Shown one piece after another: positions 1 to 9,767 of a DNA stretch of 36,819 bases. This DNA is from Nitrospinales bacterium. GTDB taxonomy: Bacteria; Nitrospinota; Nitrospinia; Nitrospinales; VA-1. The stretch spans positions 1 to 36,819 of the forward strand of contig JAKUOQ010000008.1 of the NCBI GenBank assembly GCA_022450865.1. Reading direction: 5' to 3'. A program made the translations under genes and the position numbers. Within the stretch, counting starts at the first letter, position 1, and every line of letters begins with the position of its first letter. Below the pieces are notes generated by a model that was not told the origin of the DNA, did not search any database, and saw only the letters and a program-made list of their open reading frames with translations.

Positions 1-883
1 AAAGAATACGAATCGGTGTGTACATCATGAATAAAGCCACGATGAAGGCTAAAAAAGTTCCCTGACTTATTTCACCACTTAAGACTTGCGATCCGCCATA
101 CCAAAGAATGAATGCTGAACTGGCAACCCCTAAAACTTCCAGAAAAGGAGATGTCATTTCCACATATTTGACATTCTTTTTCATAACCTTCAGGTAGTCA
201 TCATTAAAGGTTTGGAATTTTTTTAATTCACGTGGCTCCAATCCAAAGGCTCTAACAATCTTTATTCCAGAAAAGGATTCCAATATAGTTGCATTGATGT
301 TTCCAAGTATCTCCTGCCCCTTATGACTGAACTTTTTAAGTTTTCTCCCAATATTTGAAACCGGGAAGACCATTACAGGAAAAATAATAAGAGCCATTAA
401 CGCCCAATCCCATTTCAAATAGAAAACCCATATTAACAAGCCCATCAAAGTAACACTGTTTTGAAGAAACTCTTTTAACAACCGGGTTACGGTTGATTGC
501 ATAATAGCCACATCATTATTTATTCTAGAAATGAGTTTCCCTGTTTCATTTTCTTCGAAAAAACCGAAAGGCAGTCGATGAATATGGGCGAATAATTTCT
601 CTCTAAACTGCACAACCAATTCCCAGGAAATACCGAACATAATTAAGTTTTGCGCATACATAAGAATTGCCTTTAATGAATAAAGAGCAACCAACGCAAG
701 AGGGATTACTTTCAGCATGAAATAATCTTTTTCGGTGAAAATACTATCGAAAGTCTTTTGGATGATAGGGACGGGAGAGGTTGCAATAGCCCCAACAATG
801 ATGGAGAAGAAAATGGCCAGACACAGTCTCGATGTGTAAGGTTTTACATAAGAGAAAAGTCTTTTATATAAATGGAAGGACAT
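1..883 (-). CDS. ABC transporter, MsbA-like transmembrane/ATP-binding exporter (partial; C-terminal part beyond window start)
   Basis: Own translation from ATG (complement of 881-883): MSFHLYKRLFSYVKPYTSRLCLAIFFSIIVGAIATSPVPIIQKTFDSIF...FREKLFAHIHRLPFGFFEENETGKLISRINNDVAIMQSTVTRLL..., typical type I ABC exporter TMD. Frame stays open to position 1. Confidence 0.85.
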   Translation of the reverse strand, partial: MSFHLYKRLFSYVKPYTSRLCLAIFFSIIVGAIATSPVPIIQKTFDSIFTEKDYFMLKVIPLALVALYSLKAILMYAQNLIMFGISWELVVQFREKLFAHIHRLPFGFFEENETGKLISRINNDVAIMQSTVTRLLKEFLQNSVTLMGLLIWVFYLKWDWALMALIIFPVMVFPVSNIGRKLKKFSHKGQEILGNINATILESFSGIKIVRAFGLEPRELKKFQTFNDDYLKVMKKNVKYVEMTSPFLEVLGVASSAFILWYGGSQVLSGEISQGTFLAFIVALFMMYTPIRIL

Positions 884-929
884 ATGAAGAAACCACAACA
901 ACAGAAAGGAAATTCGTTTACTAAGAGAA

Positions 930-969
930 AAGCCCCTGCCATTGAATAGAATTCAATACGCAGGGGCTT
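930..969 (-). terminator. Rho-independent terminator for the USP/PCP_red gene
   Basis: Perfect 10-bp inverted repeat AAGCCCCTGC...GCAGGGGCTT just downstream (minus strand) of the stop at 994. On the minus strand it is followed by TTTTCTCTT. A-rich/T-rich flanks are present on both sides. Confidence 0.75.
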
Positions 970-993
970 ATTTTTATGGAAATGGAAAAATAA

Positions 994-2958
994 TTATGCC
1001 TTTTGAGGGAGAAAATCTTCGAGAGTCGCGCCATTTTTAATGGCATCTTCCATCATTTTTACCGACTCCTTGATTCCTGTTTCGCAAGCATCCAAAGAAA
1101 TATCTTTGATGTCGTTTTGCGAGCACCAGGCCATTACCCGATTACGGGTATTGTCCCTCATGAAACCCTGTGGAACTCTTTCCAATCGCTCTAGAGCTTC
1201 GGGCGACCAATTAAAGTCTTCTGCATTGAGTGCTGCTCCAATTTTACTGATGTCACCTGGAATAGCTTCGCTATCTCCATTGCCGTTATCCTTATTAACA
1301 ATCTTTTCATTTAGGATTTTATCGAGGAAGGCCGCGGTAACCTTATTAATTTTTTGTACACGAGCATTCTTCTCAACTCGGGCATGGGCTTTTCTTCTTA
1401 AATGACCTTGTGGGAAACTGTTGAGACGATCCAAAGCTTCCTGCGTCCAAGAAACTTGAACACCATCAGGTAAAGTCGTAAAAGTAGTAGAGTCTTTAGC
1501 CTCTGCTTCCGTAGCCTCGAACTCTTCCTTATTTACGGGAAGCAAACGTTCCGCTCCAGCATTACAAACGGTACATTTGACAACATCTCCTTTATAAAAA
1601 GTATTACAGCTCGTACACTTGAGAGTGATCTCTTCAGGAGGTTTACCTGCATGGGCTTCGGCCATTTCTTCTTTCAACATACCCAGACCTTCCGGATTGT
1701 TGGGGTCCATTCCTTCTTTCTTCATTCTTTCACCAATTGCAGACATGGCCTGCATGGCACCCGCAGGAAGAATCTCCTGCACTGCTTCGGTAATCACGCT
1801 AGAAGTGATCATGCTGTGACCGCGTTCCAAGGAGTAACGTAAAATTGCTGATGTAGCCATTGGGCGTACAAACCCTGGAATCTTCTTCAAACGTTCTTTA
1901 GCTTCTGCAGTCCATTCAATGCTCTCCTCAGCCTGTAAATCTATCGGGGGCTTGAACACTTTACTTGAGAGAAGAACATTACACGGAACCAACCGAAGTA
2001 GGTTCTCAGCATTGCCGCCGATATCCATATCAGGCGCACTATGAACACCAATACGTCCTAGAATAAGGAGATAGGGATTCTCTTCCCTAGCATATTGAAG
2101 AACTTTCTCAAATACCTTTCCGTCCAGAAGGCGAACGGTACATTCCATTTCCTCTTCTTCACAAACTTTTCGGGATATCTCAAGATGAGCCTGATAAATT
2201 TTTGCCAAGCCTTTATCAATTATATCCTCATGGAGTTTTTCCTGTTGCTCAAACTTGAATACTTTAGAGGCTTCTCGGGATAGCACACCGGTCAGACTGT
2301 TGAACATTGCGTAATGAAAGTAAGGGTCAAATGTCGAAATAACTTCCAGTGGCCGATTTAATTTCTTGGCCATTTCAATCCCTGTCATCAAACCACCAAA
2401 AGATTGACCACTTCCATCAACTGCAACCACTATCTTTCCACTGGATGCCACTTCATCATGTATTTCCGGGCAATGCTTCACAATAAGCATATCTTTTTTT
2501 GATCGTCTAATCACACGTTCTGCAACGCTGCCAATCAAGCTATCCTTAATAGCACCCAATCCCAATGCACCCATTACCACCAAATCATAGGGCGACTCTT
2601 TAATGTCTCTTACAAGTTCCGTCCAATTACGACCCTCTAAAGATTTTCCGACAAACGGTATATCCTTTTCCTCACATTTAGCTTTGGGAACATCAAGATA
2701 GGAATCACTTATCACTTCCATGCCTTTTGTAATTAATTGGTCATGGATGTTTCTTTGTTTTTCAAGTTCTTCTTCATCCTGATATTCTTCAGGAAGTCCA
2801 CTTTCCATTTGCCTGAAGCGAACATCATGCATTTTCGCAGCATAAACATGGCTGGCAGTAATAATCGCGTCTGAATCCTGAGCTAACTCCATTGCCACAT
2901 CGACACACGCATTGGAGTAATCAGAGTTATCTACAGGTATATAAATATTTTTAAACAT
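994..2958 (-). CDS. Twin universal stress protein with CxxC zinc ribbon and three C-terminal PCP_red-like domains
   Basis: Two UspA-like halves (MFKNIYIPVDNSDYSN..., VVMGALGLGAIKDSLIGSVAERVIRRS; GKIVVAVDGSGQSFGG..., LLILGRIGVHSAPDMDIGGNAENLLRLVPCNVLL). Then CTSCNTFYKGDVVKCTVC, and three repeats of the form W(T/S)xEAxxRLxxxPxGxxRxxxxxxV. The MFKN start at 2958 is preferred over the listed MFPRLREGSP start at 2988. Confidence 0.85.
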   Translation of the reverse strand: MFKNIYIPVDNSDYSNACVDVAMELAQDSDAIITASHVYAAKMHDVRFRQMESGLPEEYQDEEELEKQRNIHDQLITKGMEVISDSYLDVPKAKCEEKDIPFVGKSLEGRNWTELVRDIKESPYDLVVMGALGLGAIKDSLIGSVAERVIRRSKKDMLIVKHCPEIHDEVASSGKIVVAVDGSGQSFGGLMTGIEMAKKLNRPLEVISTFDPYFHYAMFNSLTGVLSREASKVFKFEQQEKLHEDIIDKGLAKIYQAHLEISRKVCEEEEMECTVRLLDGKVFEKVLQYAREENPYLLILGRIGVHSAPDMDIGGNAENLLRLVPCNVLLSSKVFKPPIDLQAEESIEWTAEAKERLKKIPGFVRPMATSAILRYSLERGHSMITSSVITEAVQEILPAGAMQAMSAIGERMKKEGMDPNNPEGLGMLKEEMAEAHAGKPPEEITLKCTSCNTFYKGDVVKCTVCNAGAERLLPVNKEEFEATEAEAKDSTTFTTLPDGVQVSWTQEALDRLNSFPQGHLRRKAHARVEKNARVQKINKVTAAFLDKILNEKIVNKDNGNGDSEAIPGDISKIGAALNAEDFNWSPEALERLERVPQGFMRDNTRNRVMAWCSQNDIKDISLDACETGIKESVKMMEDAIKNGATLEDFLPQKA

Positions 2959-3330
2959 GGGGCTCCCTTCCCGTAGCCTGGGAAACAAAAGTTTTGGAAA
3001 AATAGGGGTGTTTAATTAAAACGTAACCAGAATTTAATAATAAATGTCGGAAATAAAATTTAAGCTCCATTTACTAACGCAAGGATTTTAGCAAATTTTA
3101 TCAACCTGTCAATAAGAAACGATGCAAGATAATATTGTAATAATAGGCTTTTCGGAATTTTTAGAAAGCCTAAAATAATTCTATTGCTGAGCTATTCAAA
3201 TCAAAGCAATTACAAGGCGCAGAACCCTAAAAATGAAAAATCGTAAAATTTAAAATAAAATTTAAAGATTATTATATAAACTATTGAATTAAAAGGATAT
3301 TTAATAACACTAACCTTGTTAAACTTGTCT

Positions 3331-3359
3331 TTGCCTGAAACGTATTTTTTAGATACAAT
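3331..3359 (+). promoter_or_regulatory. Candidate sigma70-type promoter upstream of the aldolase gene
   Basis: TTGCCT (3331-3336), 17-bp spacer, TACAAT (3354-3359). Leaves a leader of about 130 nt before the ATG at 3495. Confidence 0.4.
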
Positions 3360-3494
3360 GCCCCCGCACGTGTAATCGCATGCAGGAATTTCTTTCTACT
3401 GAGTAAAAATTGTAACCAAATAAAGAATACAAACTAATTAAATATACTCCGCACATTTGGGTTTTAGGTGTTTGATAGTTTTTAAGGAGAACTA

Positions 3495-4895
3495 ATGCTA
3501 TTCAATAATCAAGAGGAAATCAATCAAAGCTTACAAGGCATTGTAAATTGGGATAACGATGATCTTATCATTAACGATACAGATAAACTGCGGACAAATA
3601 TTCTTGACCAATTAGTTCTTAATGCTGCGATCAATTCTTCCCCGGAAGTGAAAGGTTTATGTCGTTATATTCTTAAATCAGTTGCCCTAGAGTTAGGAAT
3701 TGTAACCTCTTCCATTCAGGGGTTGTACGAAGCCCGTGGTCGAGGGGAAATCAAAGGTTTTACCGTTCCAGCTTTAAATATTCGTGGTTTACCTTACGAG
3801 CTTTGCCGTGCCATTTTTCGCACAGCGATTAAAACTCAGGCCGGAGCTTTTATTTTTGAACTCGCTAAATCAGAAATGGGCTATACCTTCCAAAAACCTC
3901 AAGAACTCTCTGCCATTATTCTTGGCGCAGCAATAAAGGAAGGTTATAAAGGTCCAGTTTTTATTCAAGGTGACCACTTTCAAGTCAATGCTAAAAACTA
4001 CGCAAAAGATAAAGATAAGGAAATAGCAGGACTCAAAACACTTATCAAAGACGGCATTGCCGGTGGGTTTTATAATATTGATATTGATACATCCACCCTG
4101 GTTGACCTAAGCAAATCTACTGTTGTAGAGCAACAAAGAGCCAATTTTGAGGTAGGAGTTGAACTCACCAAATATGTCCGTGAATTAGAACCAGCCGGGA
4201 TTACGATTTCAGTCGGCGGTGAAATCGGCGAGGTAGGAAAAGAAAACAGCAACGAACAAGAACTCCGCGCCTATCTAGATAATTTTAACGAACTACTAGA
4301 AAAAGAAAAGTCTGGCGCAACAGGAATCAGCAAAATTTCCATTCAAACAGGGACGTCGCACGGTGGCGTTCCACTGCCCGATGGTACTGTAGCCGAAGTT
4401 AATCTTGATTTTGATACCCTTGAAATTTTATCGCGGATTTCACGCGAAAGCTACGGACTGGCTGGTGCCGTGCAACATGGTGCCTCTACTCTACCCTTAG
4501 ATCTATTTCATAAGTTTCCGGAACTCGAAACCGCAGAAATTCACCTCGCCACGGATTTTCAAAATATGACCTACGGTAGCAACCTATTCCCGAATGATTT
4601 TAAAGAAAAAATTTATACTCACCTGAGAAAAAAGTTTGCAGCAGAGAAAAAAGATGGTGAAACGGATGAACAATTTATTTATAAAACCCGAAAAAAGGGA
4701 TTTGGTGAATTTAAGTCTGAATTCTGGTGTTTATCTAAAGAAATCCGCGAAGGAATTGGCCAAGAGCTGGAAAGAAAAACTGATTTCCTTTTCGACAAAC
4801 TCGCGGTAGGGAACACCCGTAGCGATGTGATAAAAACGGTTCAGCAAACACCAATTTTCCCAGATTTGGCTGCAGAGGTCAGCGCTTGCAACTAG
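3495..4895 (+). CDS. Class II (metal-dependent) fructose-bisphosphate aldolase family protein
   Basis: Class II aldolase motifs: FTVPALNIRG, GPVFIQGDHFQ, GTSHGGVPLPDG, AVQHGASTLPLDLFHKFPELETAEIHLATDFQNM. SD AAGGAG upstream. Confidence 0.85.
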   Translation: MLFNNQEEINQSLQGIVNWDNDDLIINDTDKLRTNILDQLVLNAAINSSPEVKGLCRYILKSVALELGIVTSSIQGLYEARGRGEIKGFTVPALNIRGLPYELCRAIFRTAIKTQAGAFIFELAKSEMGYTFQKPQELSAIILGAAIKEGYKGPVFIQGDHFQVNAKNYAKDKDKEIAGLKTLIKDGIAGGFYNIDIDTSTLVDLSKSTVVEQQRANFEVGVELTKYVRELEPAGITISVGGEIGEVGKENSNEQELRAYLDNFNELLEKEKSGATGISKISIQTGTSHGGVPLPDGTVAEVNLDFDTLEILSRISRESYGLAGAVQHGASTLPLDLFHKFPELETAEIHLATDFQNMTYGSNLFPNDFKEKIYTHLRKKFAAEKKDGETDEQFIYKTRKKGFGEFKSEFWCLSKEIREGIGQELERKTDFLFDKLAVGNTRSDVIKTVQQTPIFPDLAAEVSACN

Positions 4896-4967
4896 CGGCG
4901 AATGATCTCACTTAATAAACAATCTCCCGCCTAGCAGTAAATGACGAATGTCTTTTTCTACTGATAC

Positions 4968-5369
4968 TCATAAAGGATTAGCTCTGTAATCAAATTCATA
5001 CATTTGATTACTCTTTTTTCTGATACCTCGTCCCGAAAATTTATTATTAGTAATTCCCTGTGTTTTTGAAAGATAGTCCAAAATTATTTTACGGACCTCT
5101 TTATTTAGTTTCCATAATCCCTGCTCTTTTTGCATCCATGTTATCGTTTTATCCCACGCTTTGCGACTCATATGGTTTTCAAGAATGATGTCTGCAGAAT
5201 GACAAACGGTACAATTTTTTACCACAAGTTCGACTCCCGAAACGGGAGATAAACCTTGATAGTTGTTTTTTTCTTTTGCTACAGCATTTGACCTTAAAAA
5301 GAATGCCAGCACTAAAATGGTTAGAGCGAAAAAAAGTTTTTCTCTTTCAAGCCTGTTTAAAATAAACAT
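4968..5369 (-). CDS. Secreted monoheme c-type cytochrome (SorB-like)
   Basis: N-terminal signal/TM (LFFALTILVLAFFLRSNAVA) and one CxxCH (VVKNCTVCHSADIILENHMSRKAWDKTITWMQKEQGLW). Directly downstream of the sulfite oxidase family gene on the same strand. Confidence 0.75.
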   Translation of the reverse strand: MFILNRLEREKLFFALTILVLAFFLRSNAVAKEKNNYQGLSPVSGVELVVKNCTVCHSADIILENHMSRKAWDKTITWMQKEQGLWKLNKEVRKIILDYLSKTQGITNNKFSGRGIRKKSNQMYEFDYRANPL

Positions 5370-5384
5370 ATTTTCTACTTTTTA

Positions 5385-6695
5385 CTAACTAACGTTGACC
5401 GCAATCCGATGCATTGCATTATTTAAATACCCTGAAGGGTTCCATCCCGGAACAACCATGGGTTGCATAACCCCTGCGCTATCTGTAGCCCTTGCCCAAA
5501 CTTCATAATACCCTTGGGTAGGAAATTGAAGAGTTGCACTCCAATTTTGCCAGGCATAAGGGTTTACAGGTTTTCTAAGGTTTGCCTTTTCCCAGGTTTG
5601 TCCAAAATCTATAGAAACATGAAGCTCCCGAACAGATCGATCCCCAGCCCATGCATGCCCTCTAATTTTAAGTTTGTTCTTCTGTTTAATCTCAATCCCT
5701 GTTTGTGGATTCGTGATTAAAGATTTTACAGGCATTGATTCGATTATAGCCATATCCTTCAAAGGAACAGATGCGCCAGGCTTCACCGGATATTTAGGGA
5801 TGCGATAGCGATCCATTTTCATGCCATCGTGGATTCGATCTCGAATCAAAATTTTCTTCAACCATTTTGGTGAAGCAGAACCGGGCCATCCAGGGCTTAT
5901 TATTCTTAATGGGAAACCGTGTAATGCGGGAAGAGGTTCGCCGTTCATTTCCCAGACGATCAGGGTATGATCATCTAAAGCTTTAGAAATGGGTGTCCCG
6001 CGTGAAATAGAAACTTTCTTAGAATCTCCAGAAATATGAAGATCGGAACCATAGTAGCCTGTATAAATAGCCGAGCTCTTAAGTTCTGCGGCTTTCAGCA
6101 CATCGGCCAGTCGTACCCCTTTATATTTAGAACAACCAATCGCCCCAAACTTCCATTGGTTACCTTTTGCCGGGGGGTTATACCCTGCCCTTCCATTTCC
6201 ACCACACTCTATCTGCAATGCATAGGTGTGGTGCCTGAATCTACTTTTTAGGGCTTCCAAACTTAACTGTAATGGTTTACGTACTTCTCCCTCAACGGTT
6301 AACTTCCATTTATCGGCCTCAATCCTTCCATTTTGAGGAAGGCCATTATTTCTAACAAAATGTTTTTCCTTCGGAGTGAATTCATCATCCAATAAATGGG
6401 CATAGGGTTCTATATTGATGGGACGATCATTTAATACAATCAATCCCTCTTTCCCCTTAATAATTAATTTATTTTTAGTTTCTGCCAGAGCCAATGGGAT
6501 AAATCCATCAGGCATATAACGAAAGAAAGGGATTTGCGAACCAATAGCCAGAGACATGGAAGCCAGACCGGTTTTCTTCAAAAACCCTCTTCTTGAAAAA
6601 GAGGTCGGCTTCCTTTCCCAAATTTCAGCATCCGCCTTTTCTGGATCCTTGGAATAAAGTTCCCAAAGCCCGCGTTCTTTTTTACCTGCCATCAC
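5385..6695 (-). CDS. Tat-exported molybdopterin sulfite oxidase/dehydrogenase family protein (SorA-like)
   Basis: Twin-arginine signal SRRGFLKKTGLASMSLAIG; catalytic-Cys region YALQIECGGNGRAGYNPPAKGNQWKFGAIGCSKYKGVRLADVLKAA; C-terminal Mo-co dimerisation domain VRELHVSIDFGQTWEKANL...YAWQNWSATLQFPTQGYYEVWARATDSAG. Confidence 0.85.
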   Translation of the reverse strand: MMAGKKERGLWELYSKDPEKADAEIWERKPTSFSRRGFLKKTGLASMSLAIGSQIPFFRYMPDGFIPLALAETKNKLIIKGKEGLIVLNDRPINIEPYAHLLDDEFTPKEKHFVRNNGLPQNGRIEADKWKLTVEGEVRKPLQLSLEALKSRFRHHTYALQIECGGNGRAGYNPPAKGNQWKFGAIGCSKYKGVRLADVLKAAELKSSAIYTGYYGSDLHISGDSKKVSISRGTPISKALDDHTLIVWEMNGEPLPALHGFPLRIISPGWPGSASPKWLKKILIRDRIHDGMKMDRYRIPKYPVKPGASVPLKDMAIIESMPVKSLITNPQTGIEIKQKNKLKIRGHAWAGDRSVRELHVSIDFGQTWEKANLRKPVNPYAWQNWSATLQFPTQGYYEVWARATDSAGVMQPMVVPGWNPSGYLNNAMHRIAVNVS

Positions 6696-6739
6696 ACACC
6701 TTTAATTTCTTTTTTTAAAAATATAAGGGGTATAGCAAA

Positions 6740-9562
6740 TCAACTATTTGTTCCTGACGCAGCAATTTGTTCCTTAAATCGTTCAACATCATCAATAACT
6801 CCCGCAGGAACCTTTTCTTTACTATCTTTCGCTCTCATTAAAACTTCCAGCCGGGGGGTATTTGGATCCAAAAATACTTTCCTAGCTTGCGAGATTACGT
6901 CACTTTTTTTCACTTTTTTTACTGCATCAATCAATTTCTTTTTATATAAGAAATCACCATCTTCATCTACAGCAAAACTGTACAAATCACTTAAAACAGA
7001 AGCAATACTATCACCCTCTTTTTCTAATCCAACAATCAAAGCTTGTCGATGCCTTTCAAATTCCTCTTTGGTTAATTTAGAAAATATTTTATCCGTACTT
7101 TGTAACCAAGCATTGACTCTTTTACGCATCTCAAAAGGTCCATGGGTCGAGGATTGAATTAGCAATCGGAAAAATATTCTGTCCTCCATTCTTTGCTGAA
7201 AACTCCAAACAATGTATCCCAATTGCTGGTTGGTGCGCATTTGCGTATAAAAATCGCTTTCTACTATCGAGGCCAGCATGGAAACCTGAGCTTGGAGAGC
7301 AAAATCTTTATCACCCACCTGAATGGCATAGGATAAAGAATTATTATTGTCTTTTACTTCGCGGGAAAAACTAAATCGCTTACCTTTCGGCATCTTCTCA
7401 ACAATCTGCTTATATCGGTCTTTTTCAGCAAGCGGTTGGCTTTTCAGTGAATCTATAAGAATATTTGTATTTTCAATGGCCTTTTTATCATTATAGTTTC
7501 CGTGAATTAATCCTGTTATAAAAACTTTCTCATAAAGTGTTTTGGCATATGCTTTAACATCATCCAATGATAAAGGGAGAAGAGCTTGGAGCTTTTCCTC
7601 TTCGGTATATTGCTCATCTAATAGCATCAACCAATTATAATATCCACCGCGAGAATAGGCTTGACCCAGTTTACGGTTCTTCAATCCACGCACCATAGCT
7701 TCTTTAATATTATTAAATTTTTGAGGATCTATTCTAATTTCCATCAAGTTTTGAGTAACAATTTTCAATAAATCATTAATTCTTTCCGAGTAACCCCCAA
7801 TAGTTAGAACCACACCTTTTTTACCAACTGAAAGTGAGTAGGACAATCCAGCCATTTGAATCGGATAAACCAGTTCATTTAACCCTTCTTGGACAGCAGC
7901 CTCATATAACTTCGCCAACTGGAGATTTTTCGGACTTCGGTAGGTATGAGGTGTTTCAATCTGGTAGGTCAAATAAACTTTAGGTTGCTTGAATCGATGA
8001 TCGTATTTAAACCAAACTTTTGCTAGAGCGTCATCCTTAATCAAATGGGGATCTTCATCTATCAAATTAAGACGATATGGAATGAAGTCATTTTTTTCAG
8101 GATAAAGCGTGCCCTCTAATTTTGCAGGATTTGCAAGTTTCTCGAATCTTTCACCTTTGATTTTTCGCAAAGAATATTCTGCATCGTAATAAGGGGCTTT
8201 CTGATCATAATCAGCTGAATTATGACTTAGAACCACCATAGAGTTTTCTGGTACAAGTGTTTCGAGAACCGCCTTATATGCTTCCGGCTCATACTCTGTG
8301 AATAAAAAAGGCAATTTTTCTATGTTTTTAAGGGCATAATCATGCATCAAAGATGCCTTGCTGGATATAAAACCCATACCTTCATTTGGATTCTTCCAAT
8401 CAAAATTTATCTGTGCCATTGCCTGGGCTTGCTCAAAAGTATATTTTTCTATTCCATGTTTTCTAACCATTTCAATATATGAAAATACCATTTCCAAAAT
8501 TCGCTCGTATTCGGTCAATCCCTTTTCCGTTAATGAAATACTTATACTAAACGAATTAATATTCGGGTGGCTGGACCCTCCCCCAGCGCTTAAACCTAAA
8601 ACCAACCCTTCCTCTTTTAATTTTGAAAGCAGAGAACCCTTTCCTTCATATCCTAGAACAGAACCTACTACCGAAGCAGGTTTACTACCTTTATGATCTA
8701 ATAACCGAATCGTAGGGAAATCGATTTCAAGTGAGCGAACATCTTTAATGGTTTTGATTTTTAAAAGTCTGTATTCACTTTTCAATGATTTTCTAAAGGC
8801 TGCCGGCAACTCTGGAATCTTTACAGGACGATTTTCTATATCAGAAAAATATTGTTTAGCTTTTGCAGAAAGGATTTCCAATGGGGCACTAGAAATCAAC
8901 GCCAGCTTCATATTCGATGCTGCATAATATTTTTTATAGAACTTTAATAAATCTGGACGATTATCACCAGAAAGTGTGTTTTTATCACCCGTCCCAAACT
9001 GCTTTAGAGGATGGCCGGGTTCTGACATCAGGTTTGCGACAAAGTTTCCACGCCATCCATCGTTTAGCTTGTTTTTCTCATGTTCATTGTTAACTGCTTT
9101 TACTTCCCTGGCAGCATATTGTTTATCAAAAAGAGGTGCCTTAAAAAAATCGCTGAACCGGTCAAGAGCTTCATCGAAACCGTCATGTGAAACCTGAAAA
9201 AAATAATTGGTTATATTTCCACTGGTATAGGCATTACTAGCCCCGGAATGTTCATCGAGGTATTTTTTGTAGGAACCTACTTCAGGGTATTTTTGGGTAC
9301 CAAGAAACAACATATGCTCAAGATAATGCGCCAGGCCTTGTTTTTCTTTAGGATCGTATAAATGACCAACTCCCACAGCCAAGGCTGCGGCGCTACGGTG
9401 CACATCAGGATCCGAAACTAGAAAAACATCCAAGCCATTTTCAAGAGTGAAGGTCTTTATTATTCTCTTATCACCTTTAACCGCTTCAGCTATCGAAATA
9501 AATAAAATCAGGGAAATGATAAAAACCAAAATTGCTTTAAAAATTTTTAATCTAAACACCAC
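6740..9562 (-). CDS. M16 family zinc metalloprotease (insulinase/pitrilysin-like), secreted
   Basis: HxxEH zinc motif in GLAHYLEHMLFLGTQKYPEVGSYKKYLDEHSGASNAYTS; N-terminal hydrophobic signal; 940 aa. Confidence 0.92.
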   Translation of the reverse strand: MVFRLKIFKAILVFIISLILFISIAEAVKGDKRIIKTFTLENGLDVFLVSDPDVHRSAAALAVGVGHLYDPKEKQGLAHYLEHMLFLGTQKYPEVGSYKKYLDEHSGASNAYTSGNITNYFFQVSHDGFDEALDRFSDFFKAPLFDKQYAAREVKAVNNEHEKNKLNDGWRGNFVANLMSEPGHPLKQFGTGDKNTLSGDNRPDLLKFYKKYYAASNMKLALISSAPLEILSAKAKQYFSDIENRPVKIPELPAAFRKSLKSEYRLLKIKTIKDVRSLEIDFPTIRLLDHKGSKPASVVGSVLGYEGKGSLLSKLKEEGLVLGLSAGGGSSHPNINSFSISISLTEKGLTEYERILEMVFSYIEMVRKHGIEKYTFEQAQAMAQINFDWKNPNEGMGFISSKASLMHDYALKNIEKLPFLFTEYEPEAYKAVLETLVPENSMVVLSHNSADYDQKAPYYDAEYSLRKIKGERFEKLANPAKLEGTLYPEKNDFIPYRLNLIDEDPHLIKDDALAKVWFKYDHRFKQPKVYLTYQIETPHTYRSPKNLQLAKLYEAAVQEGLNELVYPIQMAGLSYSLSVGKKGVVLTIGGYSERINDLLKIVTQNLMEIRIDPQKFNNIKEAMVRGLKNRKLGQAYSRGGYYNWLMLLDEQYTEEEKLQALLPLSLDDVKAYAKTLYEKVFITGLIHGNYNDKKAIENTNILIDSLKSQPLAEKDRYKQIVEKMPKGKRFSFSREVKDNNNSLSYAIQVGDKDFALQAQVSMLASIVESDFYTQMRTNQQLGYIVWSFQQRMEDRIFFRLLIQSSTHGPFEMRKRVNAWLQSTDKIFSKLTKEEFERHRQALIVGLEKEGDSIASVLSDLYSFAVDEDGDFLYKKKLIDAVKKVKKSDVISQARKVFLDPNTPRLEVLMRAKDSKEKVPAGVIDDVERFKEQIAASGTNS

Positions 9563-9719
9563 ATCAACCTCCAGTATCGGGGAATTAAATTTTATATTGG
9601 AGCAAATTATAAAAATTACTATTCAATTATAAAGGGAGATATCTTAAAAATTTAGTTAATTTTTTTTAATCTAACTTCCTAATAATTATGAAAATATTTT
9701 TACTGAAGGTAGGAAAAAA

Positions 9720-9747
9720 TAGGTTTATTGTTATAGAAACAAACCTA
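9720..9747 (-). terminator. Candidate terminator of the EamA transporter gene
   Basis: 7-bp inverted repeat TAGGTTT...AAACCTA with a T6 run following on the minus strand (CCTATTTTTTCC), about 20 nt past the stop at 9768. Confidence 0.6.
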
Positions 9748-9767
9748 ATTTTTGTAATAATTATGTT

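Noticed and set aside
1040-1405. 121-aa plus-strand ORF antisense to the USP/PCP_red gene
   Set aside because: Overlaps a well-supported coding region; no domain or SD support.
3365-3494. The ~130-nt aldolase leader as a possible riboswitch
   Set aside because: Long for a bacterial leader, but I could not match any known riboswitch class or find a convincing terminator/antiterminator pair.
8358-8696. 112-aa plus-strand ORF antisense to the M16 protease
   Set aside because: Shadow ORF in a confident coding region.
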